A stretch of DNA of 64,000 nt from Delphinapterus leucas (GCF_002288925.2 NW_022098045.1:4211943-4275942), one strand, 5' to 3'; counted from the first letter of the stretch, positions 24,110 to 37,008 are shown. The notes: a model not told the origin generated them from the sequence alone. Made by a program: numbers and translations.

Positions 24110-24755
24110 AAGTAGAAAGGTGGTCTACAAGTCCCTGTGTAATCTGGCCCCTCTGTTGTCTCTCTGACCTTATCTCCTGCTTTATTCCTTCTAGTCTAGC
24201 AACACTGGCTTGCTTGTGTTCCTGAAATTTGATTTCCCCTCATGGCCTTTGTGCTTGTTTTTTCCTGTGTTTTGGTTGTTTGCTACTCTACCCACATGGA
24301 GAAATGCCTCACTCCCTTCACCTTATTTAAGTCTGCTCAAAGGCCACTTGGGTCTCTCCTGACTGTTTTACGTTGCAACCTCCCCATACTCCTTCCTCTG
24401 CTGTGCTTATTTTCCTCTGTAGCACTTATCAGTCTGATACCTTATTCTCTTAAGATGCCATCAAGTTCACCTCAGAGAAAGAAGGAAAGAAAAAAAACCA
24501 AAAGCGCTGCTGACTCTAAGATGCCATCTACCAAAAGACACATCCCAATTTTAGGTTTCATAAAATGTGAAGAAATGTTCATCATGGCATTAATGGAATC
24601 TTGTTTATTGTGTATTTCCCCACCATCACCTGAATGTAAACCCTTAAGGGTAGGGATTTTAGCCATTTTGTAAATTGCTATATCTTCAGTGCTTAAGCAC
24701 AGTATCTGATGCATAGACAGCACTTGGTAGCTCTTTAATGGATGAGTGAACTCCC
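24110..24755 (+). mobile_element. L2 LINE 3' region, about 0.65 kb
   Basis: 'gtaatctggcccctctgttg', 'cctcatggcctttgtgcttg', 'tctgctcaaaggccacttgg', 'tctgtagcacttatcagtct' and 'taagggtagggattttagcc' match L2 from late ORF2 to the 3'UTR in the right order. A 143-codon open frame over it is an accident of this degenerate LINE. Confidence 0.85.
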
Positions 24756-25089
24756 CAAATGAGGAAATTCCCACTTTCAGCTTGTAGGCATGGAAGCAGA
24801 AATTCTGCAGTGTTGCTGCATTGCATGGCAGCCAGACTTCCTCAACAGAGTCTGAAACAGGGTCCTCAGAAAATTGTATTAACTAATTTTAGTTTATGAA
24901 TATTTTGTTGGCTTTCAGTAACCAACTTAGTAATTAACACTTAGTCAGATGTAAAGATAAACGTCTGGGGAAGGACTTAAATTTTTAGGATCAGATAGCA
25001 TCCCATTGGGAGAATCATCTCAACCTCCCAGTGGCAAGCTTACTTTTGTTTGAAATTCGTTACACTAATGCAGTTATTGTCATCATCGT

Positions 25090-25415
25090 AGACTCCTTCT
25101 TCTTCTTCTTTTAAGACAGGTGATACATTCATATGGTTAAAATATAAAGTGCAAAAGGGTATTTAGCAAAAAGTCTCCCTACTATTCCTTGGCCACCCAG
25201 GCAATTAATATAGACAATTATTGTTTATCCTTCCGGATATACATATATGCATATGGACTCTCTCGCTTTTAATAACACAAATAAATGTAGCACATTGTAC
25301 ACACTGTTTTACACCTTACTTTTTCCCATTTAATGTATCTTGGAAATTGTTCCATACAAGAAGAGGTATTCTTCATCCTTTCTTATTGTGTTCCATGAAA
25401 TGCTTTAAAAATATT
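25090..25415 (-). mobile_element. old L1 3'UTR-like segment
   Basis: The 'aaaagtctccctactattcc', 'ttatccttccggatatacat' and 'acactgttttacaccttact' blocks recall an antisense old L1 3' region. Subfamily uncertain. Confidence 0.5.
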
Positions 25416-26411
25416 TTTTAAAGCCCTAGGAATTCCTTGGAAGAGGAGGGTGCAAGAAAGAGGGTTCTGGGCCCCCATCCTGCTCCATTTGATTGATTTC
25501 ATTTGTTTATACTTCCTATGTCATTTGAACAAAAAGATTCAGAGGCTAAAATGTTGGACAGCCACCTCTCTTAGGAGATGCGAAACATGACCAAGGCAAG
25601 CACTTTGAACAGTCAAGTAGTTTCACATGCTCTAGAGTCCAGGATGCAAATTTCTGCTCTACCTGTTTTGAGAAGAACAATAATAGTATCTTCCTCATAT
25701 GGTTGTTGTTAGAATTTTATTAGATAATAGCTTTAATGTGCTTAGTACTTTAGTACATGAAGCAGAGTAAGTACTTAATAAAGGTTAGAGTGGAGACTCA
25801 GATACCTTTGGTGTATATCATCAATTTCTTAACAACCGAACATTTAAAGATATTACCATATAATAGTACTCAACTCAAACTTTATTGGCTCATGTTACTG
25901 AAAAGTCTGATACTTCACATATGACTTGATCTGGGGCATCAAGATAATCTCTCCAGGATCTGGGCTTTCATTATATCTGGACTCTGCTCTTTATATTGGT
26001 TTCTTTCTCTGGCTCTGTACAAGGGCAAGTTGGCTGTCAGTTCCTGCAGTCCTATAACCTCCCAGGACCAAGTTCATCAAGGAAGACTCTTCACCTCTCT
26101 CCTTAGAATCACAGCAAAAGTCCTCTTATGACTCACTGGATCTTATTGGGGCACGTGTCTTTGTGTTGGGCCAATTCCTATAGCCCTTTGTATGAGGTGC
26201 TGTGATTGGCCTCGATTCACACGCCCACCTCTAAAACAAGCAGTGGGAATCCTCCCCTCATTTCAAAGCATATGGCGTAAGAACAGGGGAACAGGGACTT
26301 TCTTCAAAGGAGAGCTAGACTACTGTTCCAGGAGAAAGTTTATCAGGATAGGAAAAATAGAATAGATGCTCACTATATGCCCTGATGGACTTGACTGCTT
26401 GCCAGGTTTTT

Positions 26412-26578
26412 GGGGGTTTTTTTTGTTTTTTGTTTTGCTCAGGACACACAGGCTCAGCGGCCATGGCTCATGGGCCTAGCCGCTCTGCAGCATGTGGGAT
26501 CTTCCCGGACCGGGGCACGAACCCGTGTCACCTGCATCAGCAGGCGGACCCTCAATCACTGTGCCACCAAGGAAGCCC
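26412..26578 (-). mobile_element. CHR-2 SINE, short form, internally shortened
   Basis: Reverse copy that lacks the 3' block normally seen as 'cggagcctgtgctccgcaac'. The duplication GCCAGGTTTTT lies at 26401-26411 and 26579-26589. Confidence 0.88.
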
Positions 26579-28684
26579 GCCAGGTTTTTTTAAAAAATAT
26601 TTTCCCAGCAGTGCGACTAGCATTTGCTCACATCAGTACTGTTGCTGTGTGAAAGGTTCAAGAGATCATGTTGCATTATTTAATAAAAGTAATTTTACAC
26701 TGCTTTGTATTTATATCTGCAGGCAAAGCCATATCTACACCCTCTTTTAAAAAAGTACAGTCCAGGTGTGTTTCCATTCTTAGGAAAATACAATAAAGAG
26801 AATTGCTTACTTATGAAACACCTTAACTAGGAAATCCCATTTTCAGTTCCAACGGACTTTTTATAAGACTGTTTATTAAAGGACAAATTTATCAGCTCCA
26901 GGCCCAGGTACTCTTACCTCCTGTAGAGAATTTGACTGTCACCTCTCCACACCCACTGTGTTCCCCCAACATCTATAACTAGCTGAACAGGCAGGTCCTG
27001 AATAGCCAGGATGGGGTGGAAGATTTTACTGCCCCATTGCACAGCTAGACTAAGTCCTTTGAAGTTCGCATTACTAGGTGATGCCAAGATTCCCTGGAAG
27101 CTTAAGATGACGTAGTATGGAGTCATTGCCACGTTCATTAGCAGTTCATGACCCAGAGCAAGTTGCAGCTGACTGCCTCATTTGCCTGAGTCTTTGGCCC
27201 AGGTGAGTACAAGAGCAGGGGACCCTGTAGGCTCTCTCTTGGAAGAGCCTACAGTCGGTCAATGTAGATTGGACCTTCAGGCCAGCAGGATGGTAACTGA
27301 CCTGGAACAGAACTTTTCAAAGCCAGCCCACATGTCAAAGATCCCCTCTCTGCCCAGTTCCAGTTCTTTAATGATGTTGATTATGAGCAACCAATGGCCT
27401 ATGATGGCAAATTATTCACTGTATGAATAATTGGGGTAGGCTCAGTAACTCGCAGATTAGGTGGAGGGTCCAGAGCTGGCATGCAGTTTGAGGAAAGAAG
27501 AGGGAGCTGGGTGTGGACCTAATTGTCTGCCCGCAGATCAGGCGTCCATGGGCAGAGGAATGGAAGATGAGAAGATTATGAGCACAGAGAGGCAGAGGAG
27601 AGAAGTCTTCTCTTTAGCTTGACTGTTCCATGATGCTGCCCTGCCCAGGATCTCAAACACCATACTAGTCGTGGGTAGTATAAAGAACTAGAAGAGCTCC
27701 AGCTTACGCTTCCCACTACCCTCTCCCTAACTCCAACACCCGCATACACACATGGCCTTTCCAGGGCAGGGCCACAGTTTGTGAGACCCAAAGGACCCAC
27801 AACCAAGTTCTTAAACTGCTCCCTCTCTCCCAGGTATGTGCATAGTGAGTCCTAAATTGCTCAGAATCCAAGGTCTCAATAGGTCATTGCCACAGCCAAT
27901 CTCCTTCCTGTGAGGGCACTGCTATCTAGGTCTGGTTCAGGTTTCTGGGTCAGAGCAAAATGACTCTACTGGCATTTGGATACTTATTTCATGGTATAAT
28001 AAATATCAAGATCTTTGGTTTTTTTAAAAGCTCAAAATTCATAACCATTTAAAACAAATCAATGAAACTACAAATTTTAACACCTTTCATTTTAATAGAA
28101 TTAGTGATTCTAAGTTCTGCTGTGTCCTTCAACTTCAGGAGAGTTGCATATCTGATGGGTTGGTTGGACCTGAGTACAGTGCCTTCCTGTACCTTTCAGT
28201 CTTCTGCCTGGAGCTTTTGGAATCTTGGCCTGTAGGTAGCTACTCGGGTCTGGCCAGAGACTTAGGCTCCCTGTTTTTGATTTTTCCTTGCCATTTTAGG
28301 AAGGATGGTCCTTCTTGGGGACTAACCCCTTCCTTCCCTGGTGGAATGAACCACTTCGTTCAAAGAGCTTTTCTCCCAAAATTCATACTCAGCCCCTCCC
28401 TCTTTTTGAGGGGTGGGATGGGGGAGGAGATGGAGTTGCAGGAGCTGATTGATAATGAGAGGGGGTTAGAAAGGCTTCTGTGAAGGAGAGAAGAGGCAAA
28501 GAAGAGGAAGGGGAGAGAGTGGTGAAAGAGGTCCAAGAAACTGAATGGAACTGCTGACTAATATCTGCAACTAGAGTATTACACCCACAGAAATACAGGG
28601 TTTTTTCTGTGTTTTTTTCTTCAGTACTTAAAAATTGCTCGGTATAGCAGAATACTGAAAACAGATGTGCTTGGTTTCCTGAAC

Positions 28685-28930
28685 TACTGATTCAGCAAAC
28701 ATGAGTCTCTGTCCTCTCTGCCAGGCCCTGCTATAAGTTCTCTCCCACTATAGGTTCATTCTGGAGTGCTAAAATTCTTATTCCCATTTCATAGAGAGCG
28801 AAGCCTGGGCTTCAGCATGGTATAGGTCAAAATGGCATGTTTTGTTTGCAAACCTAAACAGAACTGGGTTTTCATTCTAGTCCTGCCACTTTTGAATGGT
28901 GTAGTCTTAGGCAAATTAAACTTAATTTTG
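28685..28930 (+). mobile_element. MIR-like fragments
   Basis: 'ctgattcagcaaacatgagt' to 'attcccatttcatagagagc', then 'ctagtcctgccacttttgaa', look like one or two worn MIR pieces. Confidence 0.4.
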
Positions 28931-29159
28931 CTATATCTGTTTTGATTACCTTCTGCCTTGCAACAGAAAACCAAAGAATGCCTTAAAACAAATTGTCTGG
29001 GATCTAAGCTGGAATCTTTCTGCTAAGCAAATACTTGGCTTGAGGCTTTCATCTTTTTTGTTACAAGCTGGTTGTAGTTGCATCCTTATCTGGAAAGAAA
29101 GAAGGGCAAAGGTCAAGGTCAAAAGTTATCTATCAACAAGTTACCTGTTCTTCCCCACT

Positions 29160-29960
29160 CTTTTTACTCTTGTAACTTTTATTCTGAACTAATTTTAGAA
29201 TTGAAGAAAGGTTGCAAAAATTGCACAAAGAATTCCCAAATATTTTATACCCAGATCAAACGTTAACATTTTTACCCCAATTACTTTATCATTTTTTTTC
29301 TCTCTAAACATACACATTTTTCCCCTGAATCATCTGGAGAAGAATTTATAGGCATGATGTCCCTTTACTTCAGTGTCAAATTCCTAACAACGAAAGCATT
29401 TTCTTAAATAACACAGGCCTTATTCAAATTTTGCCAGGAGTCCCAATTATTTTCTTTTCTGGCCCAGTATCCAAACCAGGATTACACACTACATTTTGAT
29501 GTTGTCTCTATAGTCATCTTCAGTCTGGAACGGTTCCTCTTTCTTTGTCTTTTATGATTTCAATATTTGGAATAGTACAGGATAGATCAGTTATTTTGTG
29601 GAATGCCCCACAATTGGGGTTTGTCTGACCTTCCCGATTAAGTTCAGATGGTGCATCTTTGGCATCTTTGCTAGGAATATCGCAGAAGTGCTGCCCTTCT
29701 CACAGTGCATCGTCTCAGGAGGTACATAACATTTGTTTGTCCCACTATTAGCGATATTAATTTTGATCATCTGTTTAAGGTGTTGTCTGCCAAACTTCTC
29801 TACTGTACATTTAACTATTTTTCCCCTTTGATGTTAATAAGTATAATTGGGGGGATATGCTTTAATATTGATAAATATCCTGTTTCTTCTCATCAAACTT
29901 TCACCCTTCAGTTTTAGCATCCATTGATAATTCTTACCTGAATCAATAGTAGTTGCCAGT
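29160..29960 (-). mobile_element. old L1 3' region, antisense
   Basis: A series of blocks ('ttattcaaattttgccagga', 'cagttattttgtggaatgcc', 'ggtgttgtctgccaaacttc', 'tgataaatatcctgtttctt') follows an old mammalian L1 3' region in reverse complement. Confidence 0.65.
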
Positions 29961-30309
29961 CTGCTGCTCCTATAAAAACCTTTCCAGGAAGCCCCATCTT
30001 TCAAGTTCTACCTATTTTGTTAAGAACTTTGCCCAGCCTTAGTTGCAAGAGAGCCTGGGAAATGCATTATTATGTTATTCTGCTTTGGTATAAGCATATT
30101 GCTACCCCCAGTAAAATTGGGGTTCTCTTAAGTAAAGAGGGAAGAATAAAAACTTACTACACCTTGCCAACCCAACAGCATCATTCTAAGGATTAAATTA
30201 AATGGTCTTTGTAAAAACATCTACCAAGGAGCCTGTAACATGGTTGATATTTTAAAATATCCCTCCCCAACCTGTGGGAACAGGGTTTTATTTATTTGTT
30301 TTGTTTTGT

Positions 30310-30390
30310 TGATCACTTGTGGTCACATAGCTAGTAAATAGCAGAACAGGTCTACAAACCCTAGTCTGGTCCCTACACCATAGTTTCCTT
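30310..30390 (+). mobile_element. MIR fragment
   Basis: 'gtggtcacatagctagtaaa' then 'agcagaacaggtctacaaac' matches the MIR mid-3' part. Confidence 0.5.
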
Positions 30391-31048
30391 TTGCTGGTTT
30401 TAGAAATTCTGTATTCTCTTAAATCTTTCAGCTGTATGACTAAAACTACCTCTACAGTATATTAATATATAAAACTATATTAATCTGTACAACTGTTGTA
30501 GAATGGTCCTGTTTACCTAGATGAAGATAGCATTATGTATATATTAAATAAATAAAACCTGACTTAAATTTCTTTATATTTGGGTGTGTTCCTCTCCATG
30601 TAGTCCAAGGCAGTTGTTCTCTTTTGGGGTAATGGCTATTAATTCCTCCAGGAATCATAATCTGGAAAGACATCGAGGGGAAAATGGTTAGAGAATAAGG
30701 GTGTCTGCTCAGCATTATAAATAAGTACAACCCCATGTTTTATTGATTCTTTGCAGTTTTTAAAATATTTAAGAGAAAGAGAGAATTGTAAAACTCTATC
30801 TCCTGCCAACGATAAGAATTGGAATTTTAAAATTCCCTTGTCACAGAATCAGTTTGAAGGAACATAAAATTTTAATACCAGTTGGCAGCAGAAAATGTCA
30901 CTTCATTTAACTCAGAATTTTACACTGAACATCATGGAGAATAATAATATCAGTACATGACAGAAATAAAAAATGATGATAGAAAAGTGATAAATCAGGA
31001 TACAAAATTGTATATACTGAATGATAAAAGCTAAGTTTAAAATATACG

Positions 31049-31187
31049 GGGAATTCCCTGGCGGTCCAGTGGTTAGGACTCCACACTTCCACTGCAGGGG
31101 GCCAGGGTTCGATCCCTGGTTGGGGAACTAAGCTACTGCAAGCTGATCCTGTAAGCTGCATGGGGTGGCCAGAAAAAAAAAAAAAAG
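31049..31187 (+). mobile_element. CHR-1-like SINE
   Basis: Head GGGAATTCCCTGGCGGTCCA, B-box 'gggttcgatccctggt', and a tail of 14 A followed by 'gattaaataaaataaa'. It is the only plus-oriented SINE between 20.6 and 45.8 kb. Confidence 0.88.
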
Positions 31188-31689
31188 ATTAAATAAAATA
31201 AATAAATAAAATTGGGTAACTATTTAAAATATATACATAGGAAGAAGCCTAGAAAGAAATGTAGTAAGATGTGAATTCAGAGTGGTTATATTTCGGTGGA
31301 AGGATATGGGTCATGTTTTCCTCTTTCAACTGTTCCATAATTTTTACTGGATAAATTTTTCTTTAAATAAACATGCCCCTTTTTTTTTTCCTCTAAATAA
31401 TCACAAATAATAACAAGCTTAGAAAAGATATTAGGTAGAAACAGTTTTGGAAGAGAAACATCTGGAGCCCCTGACAAAACTATTAGTTTGCTTTTGAGGA
31501 GAAACCCAAGGAGCCCCATGTTGCAGCTGATGCCTGAACTTGAATTTCATTTCACCCGTCTTGGTACCATCTACTTTCCTCCCTCCCTTCCATTCTTTCT
31601 TTCCTTCTTTTCTCTTTTACTGTAAGGTAGGTGAAGAGATTAATTTTAAGAAAGAGATAGAGTTTCATATAGTAGAAAGAACATTACAG

Positions 31690-31880
31690 TTTAAAGCCAG
31701 ATAGATACGAATCCTGGCATCATCATTTATTAATTCCACAAACATTATCTGAGCAATTACTATGCAATGTACTGTTGTAGGCTTTGGAGATTCAGCAATG
31801 ATTGAAAACAGGTAAAAATGTCTGTTTTCATGAAACTTATATTCTAATGGGGGTAGACAGTGTGATTTAAAAGGTCCTGG
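31690..31880 (+). repeat. ancient mammalian repeat, family not named
   Basis: 'attccacaaacattatctga' through 'tttcatgaaacttatattct' is a familiar ancient interspersed repeat pattern ('tcatggagcttacattctag'). I cannot assign it to a family with confidence. Confidence 0.4.
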
Positions 31881-31980
31881 AAGGACCCTTGGATCAAAAA
31901 ATACCTTCCTAACAGATGTTTACAATGCATAAAAGTATGCCATGAAGAACTTAGCCTTTTGGGTCAACAGACATCTTTTT

Positions 31981-32183
31981 TTTTTTTTTTTGCGGTACGC
32001 GGGCCTCTCACTGTTGTGGCCCCTCCCGTTGCGGAGCACAGGCTCAGGACGCGCAGGCCCAACGGCCATGGCTCACGGGCCCAGCCGCTCCGCAGCATGT
32101 GGGATCTTCCCGGAAGGGGGCACGAACCCGTGTCCCCTGCATCGGCAGGCAGACTGTCAACCACTGGGCCACCAGGGAAGGCC
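31981..32183 (-). mobile_element. CHR-2 SINE, short form
   Basis: Reverse GC-rich copy with a T15 tail complement. The duplication ACATCTT(C)TTTT flanks it. Confidence 0.92.
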
Positions 32184-32805
32184 AAACATCTTCTTTTAAA
32201 ATGCAAATATCAATGAAAAGAGTACATTCTCTTCATGCTTAACTGTCCTTCATATATTAGTGTGAATTAATTGTCGTATACCTCAGGAGCTAAATGAGAG
32301 CCATGCTTTGCTAGAATGAACATTTTAATTGTGAGAGGCCCATTAGGTACTATCCAGGAAGGGTACTCCTGAGTGGGTTTCCGAGTAAGCACTATGAGGG
32401 TCCTGTGGCACGAGGTAATTTAGGAAGGGCAAAGCAGATGAAGAAAGAACAGTGGTAGGAAATAAATTTAACCCTTAACATGTATGAGTTTGTCTTGGGG
32501 ATCCAGAAGTCTTCCCAGGTTTAGATACCTCCCCTGCCTCCTTCCCTTCATAGTCAGGTATTTCTTTTAAAAGAGTACCTTAGGACCAGGACATTCCTGA
32601 GATCCATATCTGTGACCTTTCTCAATCCCTCACATTATCAAATACTCCTAGGATGTATCATCTCTTTCACAAAATGCTTAAGATATAAATGGACGAATGA
32701 ATGAGTACATTTTTTTAAAAGTAGTAAAGATCAGTAACAGCCCCATTGAGATGCAAATGCAAGTCCTCTGCTCATTCAGTAGCTTGCCTCTTGCTCACAC
32801 TTTTA

Positions 32806-33075
32806 TAAATTTATTTATTTATTTAATTTTGGGTGTGTTGGGTCTTCGTTTCTGTGCGAGGGCTAGTTGCGGCCACTCTTCATCGCGGTGCGCGGGCCTC
32901 TCACTGTCGCGGCCTCTCTTGTTGCGGAGCACAGGCTCCAGATGCACAGGCTCAGTAATTGTGGCTCACGGGCCTAGTCGCTCCACGGCATGTGGGATCC
33001 TCCCAGACCAGGGCTCGAACCCACGTCCCCTGCATTGGCAGGCAGACTCTCAACCACTGCGCCACCAGGGAAGCC
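32806..33075 (-). mobile_element. CHR-2 SINE, intermediate form
   Basis: Reverse copy that joins the GC-rich middle of the short subtype ('gcgggcctctcactgtcgcg') to the long subtype's 3' tail ('ggtgtgttgggtcttcg'). An 18-bp perfect duplication CTCTTGCTCACACTTTTA lies at 32788-32805 and 33076-33093. Confidence 0.93.
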
Positions 33076-33433
33076 CTCTTGCTCACACTTTTAAATGACA
33101 GTTCACTGTCAGAGACCTCTGGGTCTCTGAAAAGAACAAAATTTAAAACATGTAGATACCAAGGTTTATACTTACAGCTCTATCTCTACATCCTCCATCC
33201 TCCCTCTGGTTCAGTCTTCACCTCAACCATTATGGTGCTTCTATTCCTGTTATTCTGAAATTGCGTCACGTAAGGTTGTGAAGAAGTTCTGTGAGAGTCT
33301 GGGGTCCATCCTGAGTCTTCAAAAGAACTCAGGTCAAAGAAGAGTCTCTTGTAAGGATATAGGGGAATCTTCAAGGAAATCTTTAGGAAATACAGCCTGG
33401 CCTCATGAGAACTGGAGAGTCGACATGCAGGTA

Positions 33434-33493
33434 GCGTGTGTGAGTGTGTGTGTGTGTGCGCGTGTGTGTGTGTGCGCGCGCGCGTGTGTGTGT
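33434..33493. repeat. (TG)n/(CG)n alternating microsatellite
   Basis: About 60 bp of almost uninterrupted alternating purine-pyrimidine, including GCGCGCGCGC. Polymorphism and Z-DNA formation are plausible. Confidence 0.9.
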
Positions 33494-33902
33494 CTAGATA
33501 TGTCAGGCTTCATAATCTCATCTGTGCTTTTTTCAATGAGTCTATTCCATTCTCCTGCTTTCTGTGCTGACTCACGGCCTCTCTGCTTCCAGGCTTGCAA
33601 GTGGCTTTGGCCACTGACCAGACCCCAGCCCGTTCTCAATGTAACCTCACAGCTCAGCTCCCAGTAACTGACTCAGGATGACTCTGGGAATCTGACTGGC
33701 TCAGCTTGGGTCAGGTGTCCATCCTGGTCCAGTTAGAAGGTGTGCTTAATAAATGTTCCCTCATTATTGCTGCTTATGTTCTCCTTTATCTTGGCTTACA
33801 GAGTGTAAGGGAGGTGGGAGGACAGGAGATTTGGTGCATCCTGTTGCAAAGACCCTTTGGACTGTTCAGTTTCACTTGAGTTTAGTGGTAGTTGGCATTA
33901 TT

Positions 33903-34107
33903 ATTATTATTTTTGCAGTACGTGGGCCTCTCACTGCTGTGGCCTCTCCCGCTGCGGAGCGCAGCCTCCGGATGCGCAGGCTCAGCGGCCGTGGCTCACG
34001 GGCCCAGCCGCTCCGCGGCACGTGGGATCCTCCCGGACCGGGGCACGAACCCGTGTCCCCCGCATCGGCAGGCGGACTCTCAACCACTGCGCCACCAGCG
34101 AAGCCCC
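33903..34107 (-). mobile_element. CHR-2 SINE, short form
   Basis: Reverse GC-rich copy. The duplication GGTAGTTGG(C/T)ATTATT lies at 33887-33902 and 34108-34123. Confidence 0.93.
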
Positions 34108-34129
34108 GGTAGTTGGTATTATTTCCTAA

Positions 34130-34335
34130 CAACAATTACTGCCAACAATTTCTTGTGCTGTGCACTTTTCATATATTGTCTTCATTAACTGTCTCAACCT
34201 CCTGACTTTCATCCCCTTTATGCAAAAGGAAATGATTGAAAGAGCGAGGTTAAGTAACTTGCGAAGGTCACAAAGCTCAATTACTGGGATTTGAGCTGAG
34301 ATTTTTGTGACTGCAGAGCCTGTGTCCTCTCCTGA
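34130..34335 (+). mobile_element. MIR SINE
   Basis: 'catatattgtcttcattaac', 'gaggttaagtaacttgcgaa' and 'ggtcacaaagctcaattact' follow the MIR order. Confidence 0.75.
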
Positions 34336-34825
34336 TTTTCCACATCTATCCCTGGGCATGTCATTGGCTGGTCCTGACCACTGCCATAGCTTAACCCCAG
34401 TACTTCCCTCAGGTAAGCTCTCCCACTTTGGAGAAGTAGATAATTTGTTAGAAGGAGAACTCTAACCAGTAGGCTACAGAGCTCCACCCAGTAACAGTGT
34501 TTCCCAGTTGTTTCCAGTCTGAGACAAAGCTGTGATCTTGCCAGAACATATGTAGACAAGAAGAGGTTGCTGTCTTGGTTTCTCATATTGAGTCATCCAC
34601 CAACCTAAGAAGTGGTCCAAACACACACTATACTTTGGCTCTTATATAAGTTATAAGTTATCATTAATGTTCAATAATAGCTTAGTGCTTAGTACCTGGT
34701 ATGTGGTGGTATGTTCAATAAGCTTTTTTTTTTTTTCGTTAAACTGAACTAGCCAACTTTAGCTTATATCCTCTCATCAAATTGAAGCCAAGGGTCATCA
34801 GCGCTAGTTTGTTATTATCCAAGGG

Positions 34826-35165
34826 TCTTACTCCATTTGAGCCACTGTAACAGAATACCATAGACTGGGTGGCTTATAAACAACAGAAATTTATTTTCTA
34901 CCAGTTCTGGTGGCTGGAGGCCCAAGATCGAGGTGCTGGCAGATTCCATGTCTGGTGAGGATCCACTTCCTGGTTCACAGACCTTTGTCTTTTTGTTGTG
35001 TCCTCACAAGGCAGACGGGACAAGGGCCTCATTTATGGAGGCACTAATCCCATTTGGAGCCCTCATGACCTAATCACCTCCCAAAGCCCCCACCTACAGT
35101 GCCATCACATTGGGTGCTAGGATTTCAACAGAATTTGTAGGGGGAAACAAATAATCAGACTTTAG
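34826..35165 (-). mobile_element. MaLR solo LTR (MST-type), antisense
   Basis: Reverse complement of the same LTR group as at 4118. It shows 'accatagactgggtggctta', 'ccctcatgacctaatcacct' and 'cacattgggtgctaggattt' in antisense order. No internal retroviral sequence is attached. Confidence 0.75.
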
Positions 35166-36176
35166 CACCAAGTTGAAGTTGAAGGAATTGAAAGGAATCA
35201 TGATTAACAGGTTAGCAATGTTTCAAATAGATGATTCTGTAAAAAAAATGACACTTTTCATGTAAAAATGAACCACAGACTTTCAGACTTTATACTTGAA
35301 GGAGAAGATCCCAGTGGAGAGGGATCAACTGAACCATAATATCATCATTGTGTCCCCAGGATGTACCTCCTCAGGTCTCTAACAAATTACTCCTGCCACC
35401 AACATGTTGGCCTCTAAGAGGCACTGTTTCCCCTCCAAGGCTGTGGACCCCTCACTGGCTGTGAATCAAATCTACGGCAGAGCCTAACTAAAGCTGTGTT
35501 TTATCTGCTAGGAGATAACCACAGGGGAAATAAACACCAAGAGTGAGAGTGATGCCAATCTTTATAATCTGGTTTATAAGGAGAGTGTATTGATCCTGTC
35601 TTCCTGGCTCTTGGACTGTTGATGAAGATTGGGCCCTCTTTAATCCCAACATTGAGGAATCACTTACCAGGCTTGCTGCTAGGGGTTGGGCTGAACAAAA
35701 TGCAAGGTCCCTTCTCACAGTCAAGTCTAGTAGGGGAGAGACATGGCAAAGGGGAGGCCCTGACAGCCTTGCTTAGATCCACCCTCACAGTGCCTGGTTT
35801 TCTGCTTTGGCACTGAGGATACTTCCCTTCAGACAACACCTATCCCCAGCAGGGTAGCCATTGCAGCACGCAGCACAGCCCTAACGCATTTTGTCAATTC
35901 AGGTACTTGATAATAGAGGGTCTGTTTGTTGCGTATGCATTTGAATTTACTATGAAATAAATTTCTATTTTATGTATAAATTGGCCAAAATACAGGTATT
36001 GATATAATAGCTAAGAAAACCAATTAGCTAATTCATTCAATTGGGATTATGTTTACATCTTTATTCTCAGGATTCAAGGTTTAATATTGAATAATAAGTT
36101 CTACTCTCATTAAATCCAGTTCTGCTCTGAATAAATGTCATGAGATTTGAACGATACAAGTTTATTTTAATTTTAT

Positions 36177-36372
36177 AAAATTTCTATTTGGCAAGTCTAA
36201 GGCCAGTCAACATTTTTCTAAGTTGACTTGTTAAACCCTAGGATTCTAATAAAACTAACCAATAATGATCCTTTATAGAAGAAATGTGAATGGCATCCTC
36301 ATTCATCAATTTGATGATTGTTTGAATTTAGAAAAATGTTGACTGGCCTTAGACTTGCCAAATATAAATTTT
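36177..36372. repeat. long inverted repeat, 45-bp arms, 106-bp loop
   Basis: The arms at 36186-36221 and 36328-36363 are perfect reverse complements over 36 bp. Extending outward to 36177 and 36372 adds nine pairs with one mismatch. The arm core reads 'ggcaagtctaaggccagtca'. The 106-bp spacer is unique. I do not recognise it as the terminal repeats of a known transposon and see no clear target-site duplication. Confidence 0.85.
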
Positions 36373-36539
36373 GTCTTCTCCCATCACACACATTTCCACA
36401 TATATACTTGGTTATCTGTGCTTTTACATTTCCCTTTTGCTGTTAAGGTTGTTAGCTTTCAGTTCCCACTGCTATGCATGATAGTCCTTTGCACTCTGAT
36501 TTCCTCCTTGTGATCTAATATGGACTTTTAGTAGTGGCC

Positions 36540-36770
36540 AGCTTTTATTGAGTATGTACTGTGTTCCAAGGACTTTGCAGGTATCAGCTAACAGAATCCT
36601 TGTAACTGCCCTTAGGTGGTCAGTAGGGTACCTACCATTATTATGCCCATTCTGTGATTATTTGGCCAAAGTCACACAGCCAGCAAGAGGCACAGCTTGG
36701 GATTCAAACCCAGTCGAGCTACGGAGTCTACAACACTATGCAAAAATATACAATACTGCCTCAATATTCA
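36540..36770 (+). mobile_element. MIR SINE, near complete
   Basis: 'attgagtatgtactgtgttc', 'gtcacacagccagcaagagg' and 'gggattcaaacccag' make a clear MIR. Confidence 0.85.
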
Positions 36771-36849
36771 GGTGTATTAGAATAGCTGAAGTTCAAGGGT
36801 AAGTAGGATCTTAGTAGAGTTTCCAAAAGGACTCACCTGTGAATTATAT

Positions 36850-36965
36850 CTTGATACATATATAACCTCTCTGAGACTGTTTTCTCAACTATAAAATAGA
36901 AATAATAATAGAATTGACCTGATAGCACTGCTTGAGGATTAAATGAGTGTGTGTATGTGTTTATG

Positions 36966-37008
<43 letters not shown>

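Noticed and set aside
24242..24673. 143-codon open frame
   Set aside because: It lies wholly on a degenerate L2 LINE 3' region.
27182..27430. Coding-looking stretch near 27300-27428 ending in TGA, in one frame reading YEQPMAYDGKL
   Set aside because: It is short, has no splice sites or homologous neighbour, and matches no protein I can name. It could be a worn processed pseudogene, but the sequence alone does not support it.
36177..36372. A microRNA hairpin
   Set aside because: The 106-bp loop is far longer than in typical precursors and no miRNA family is recognised.
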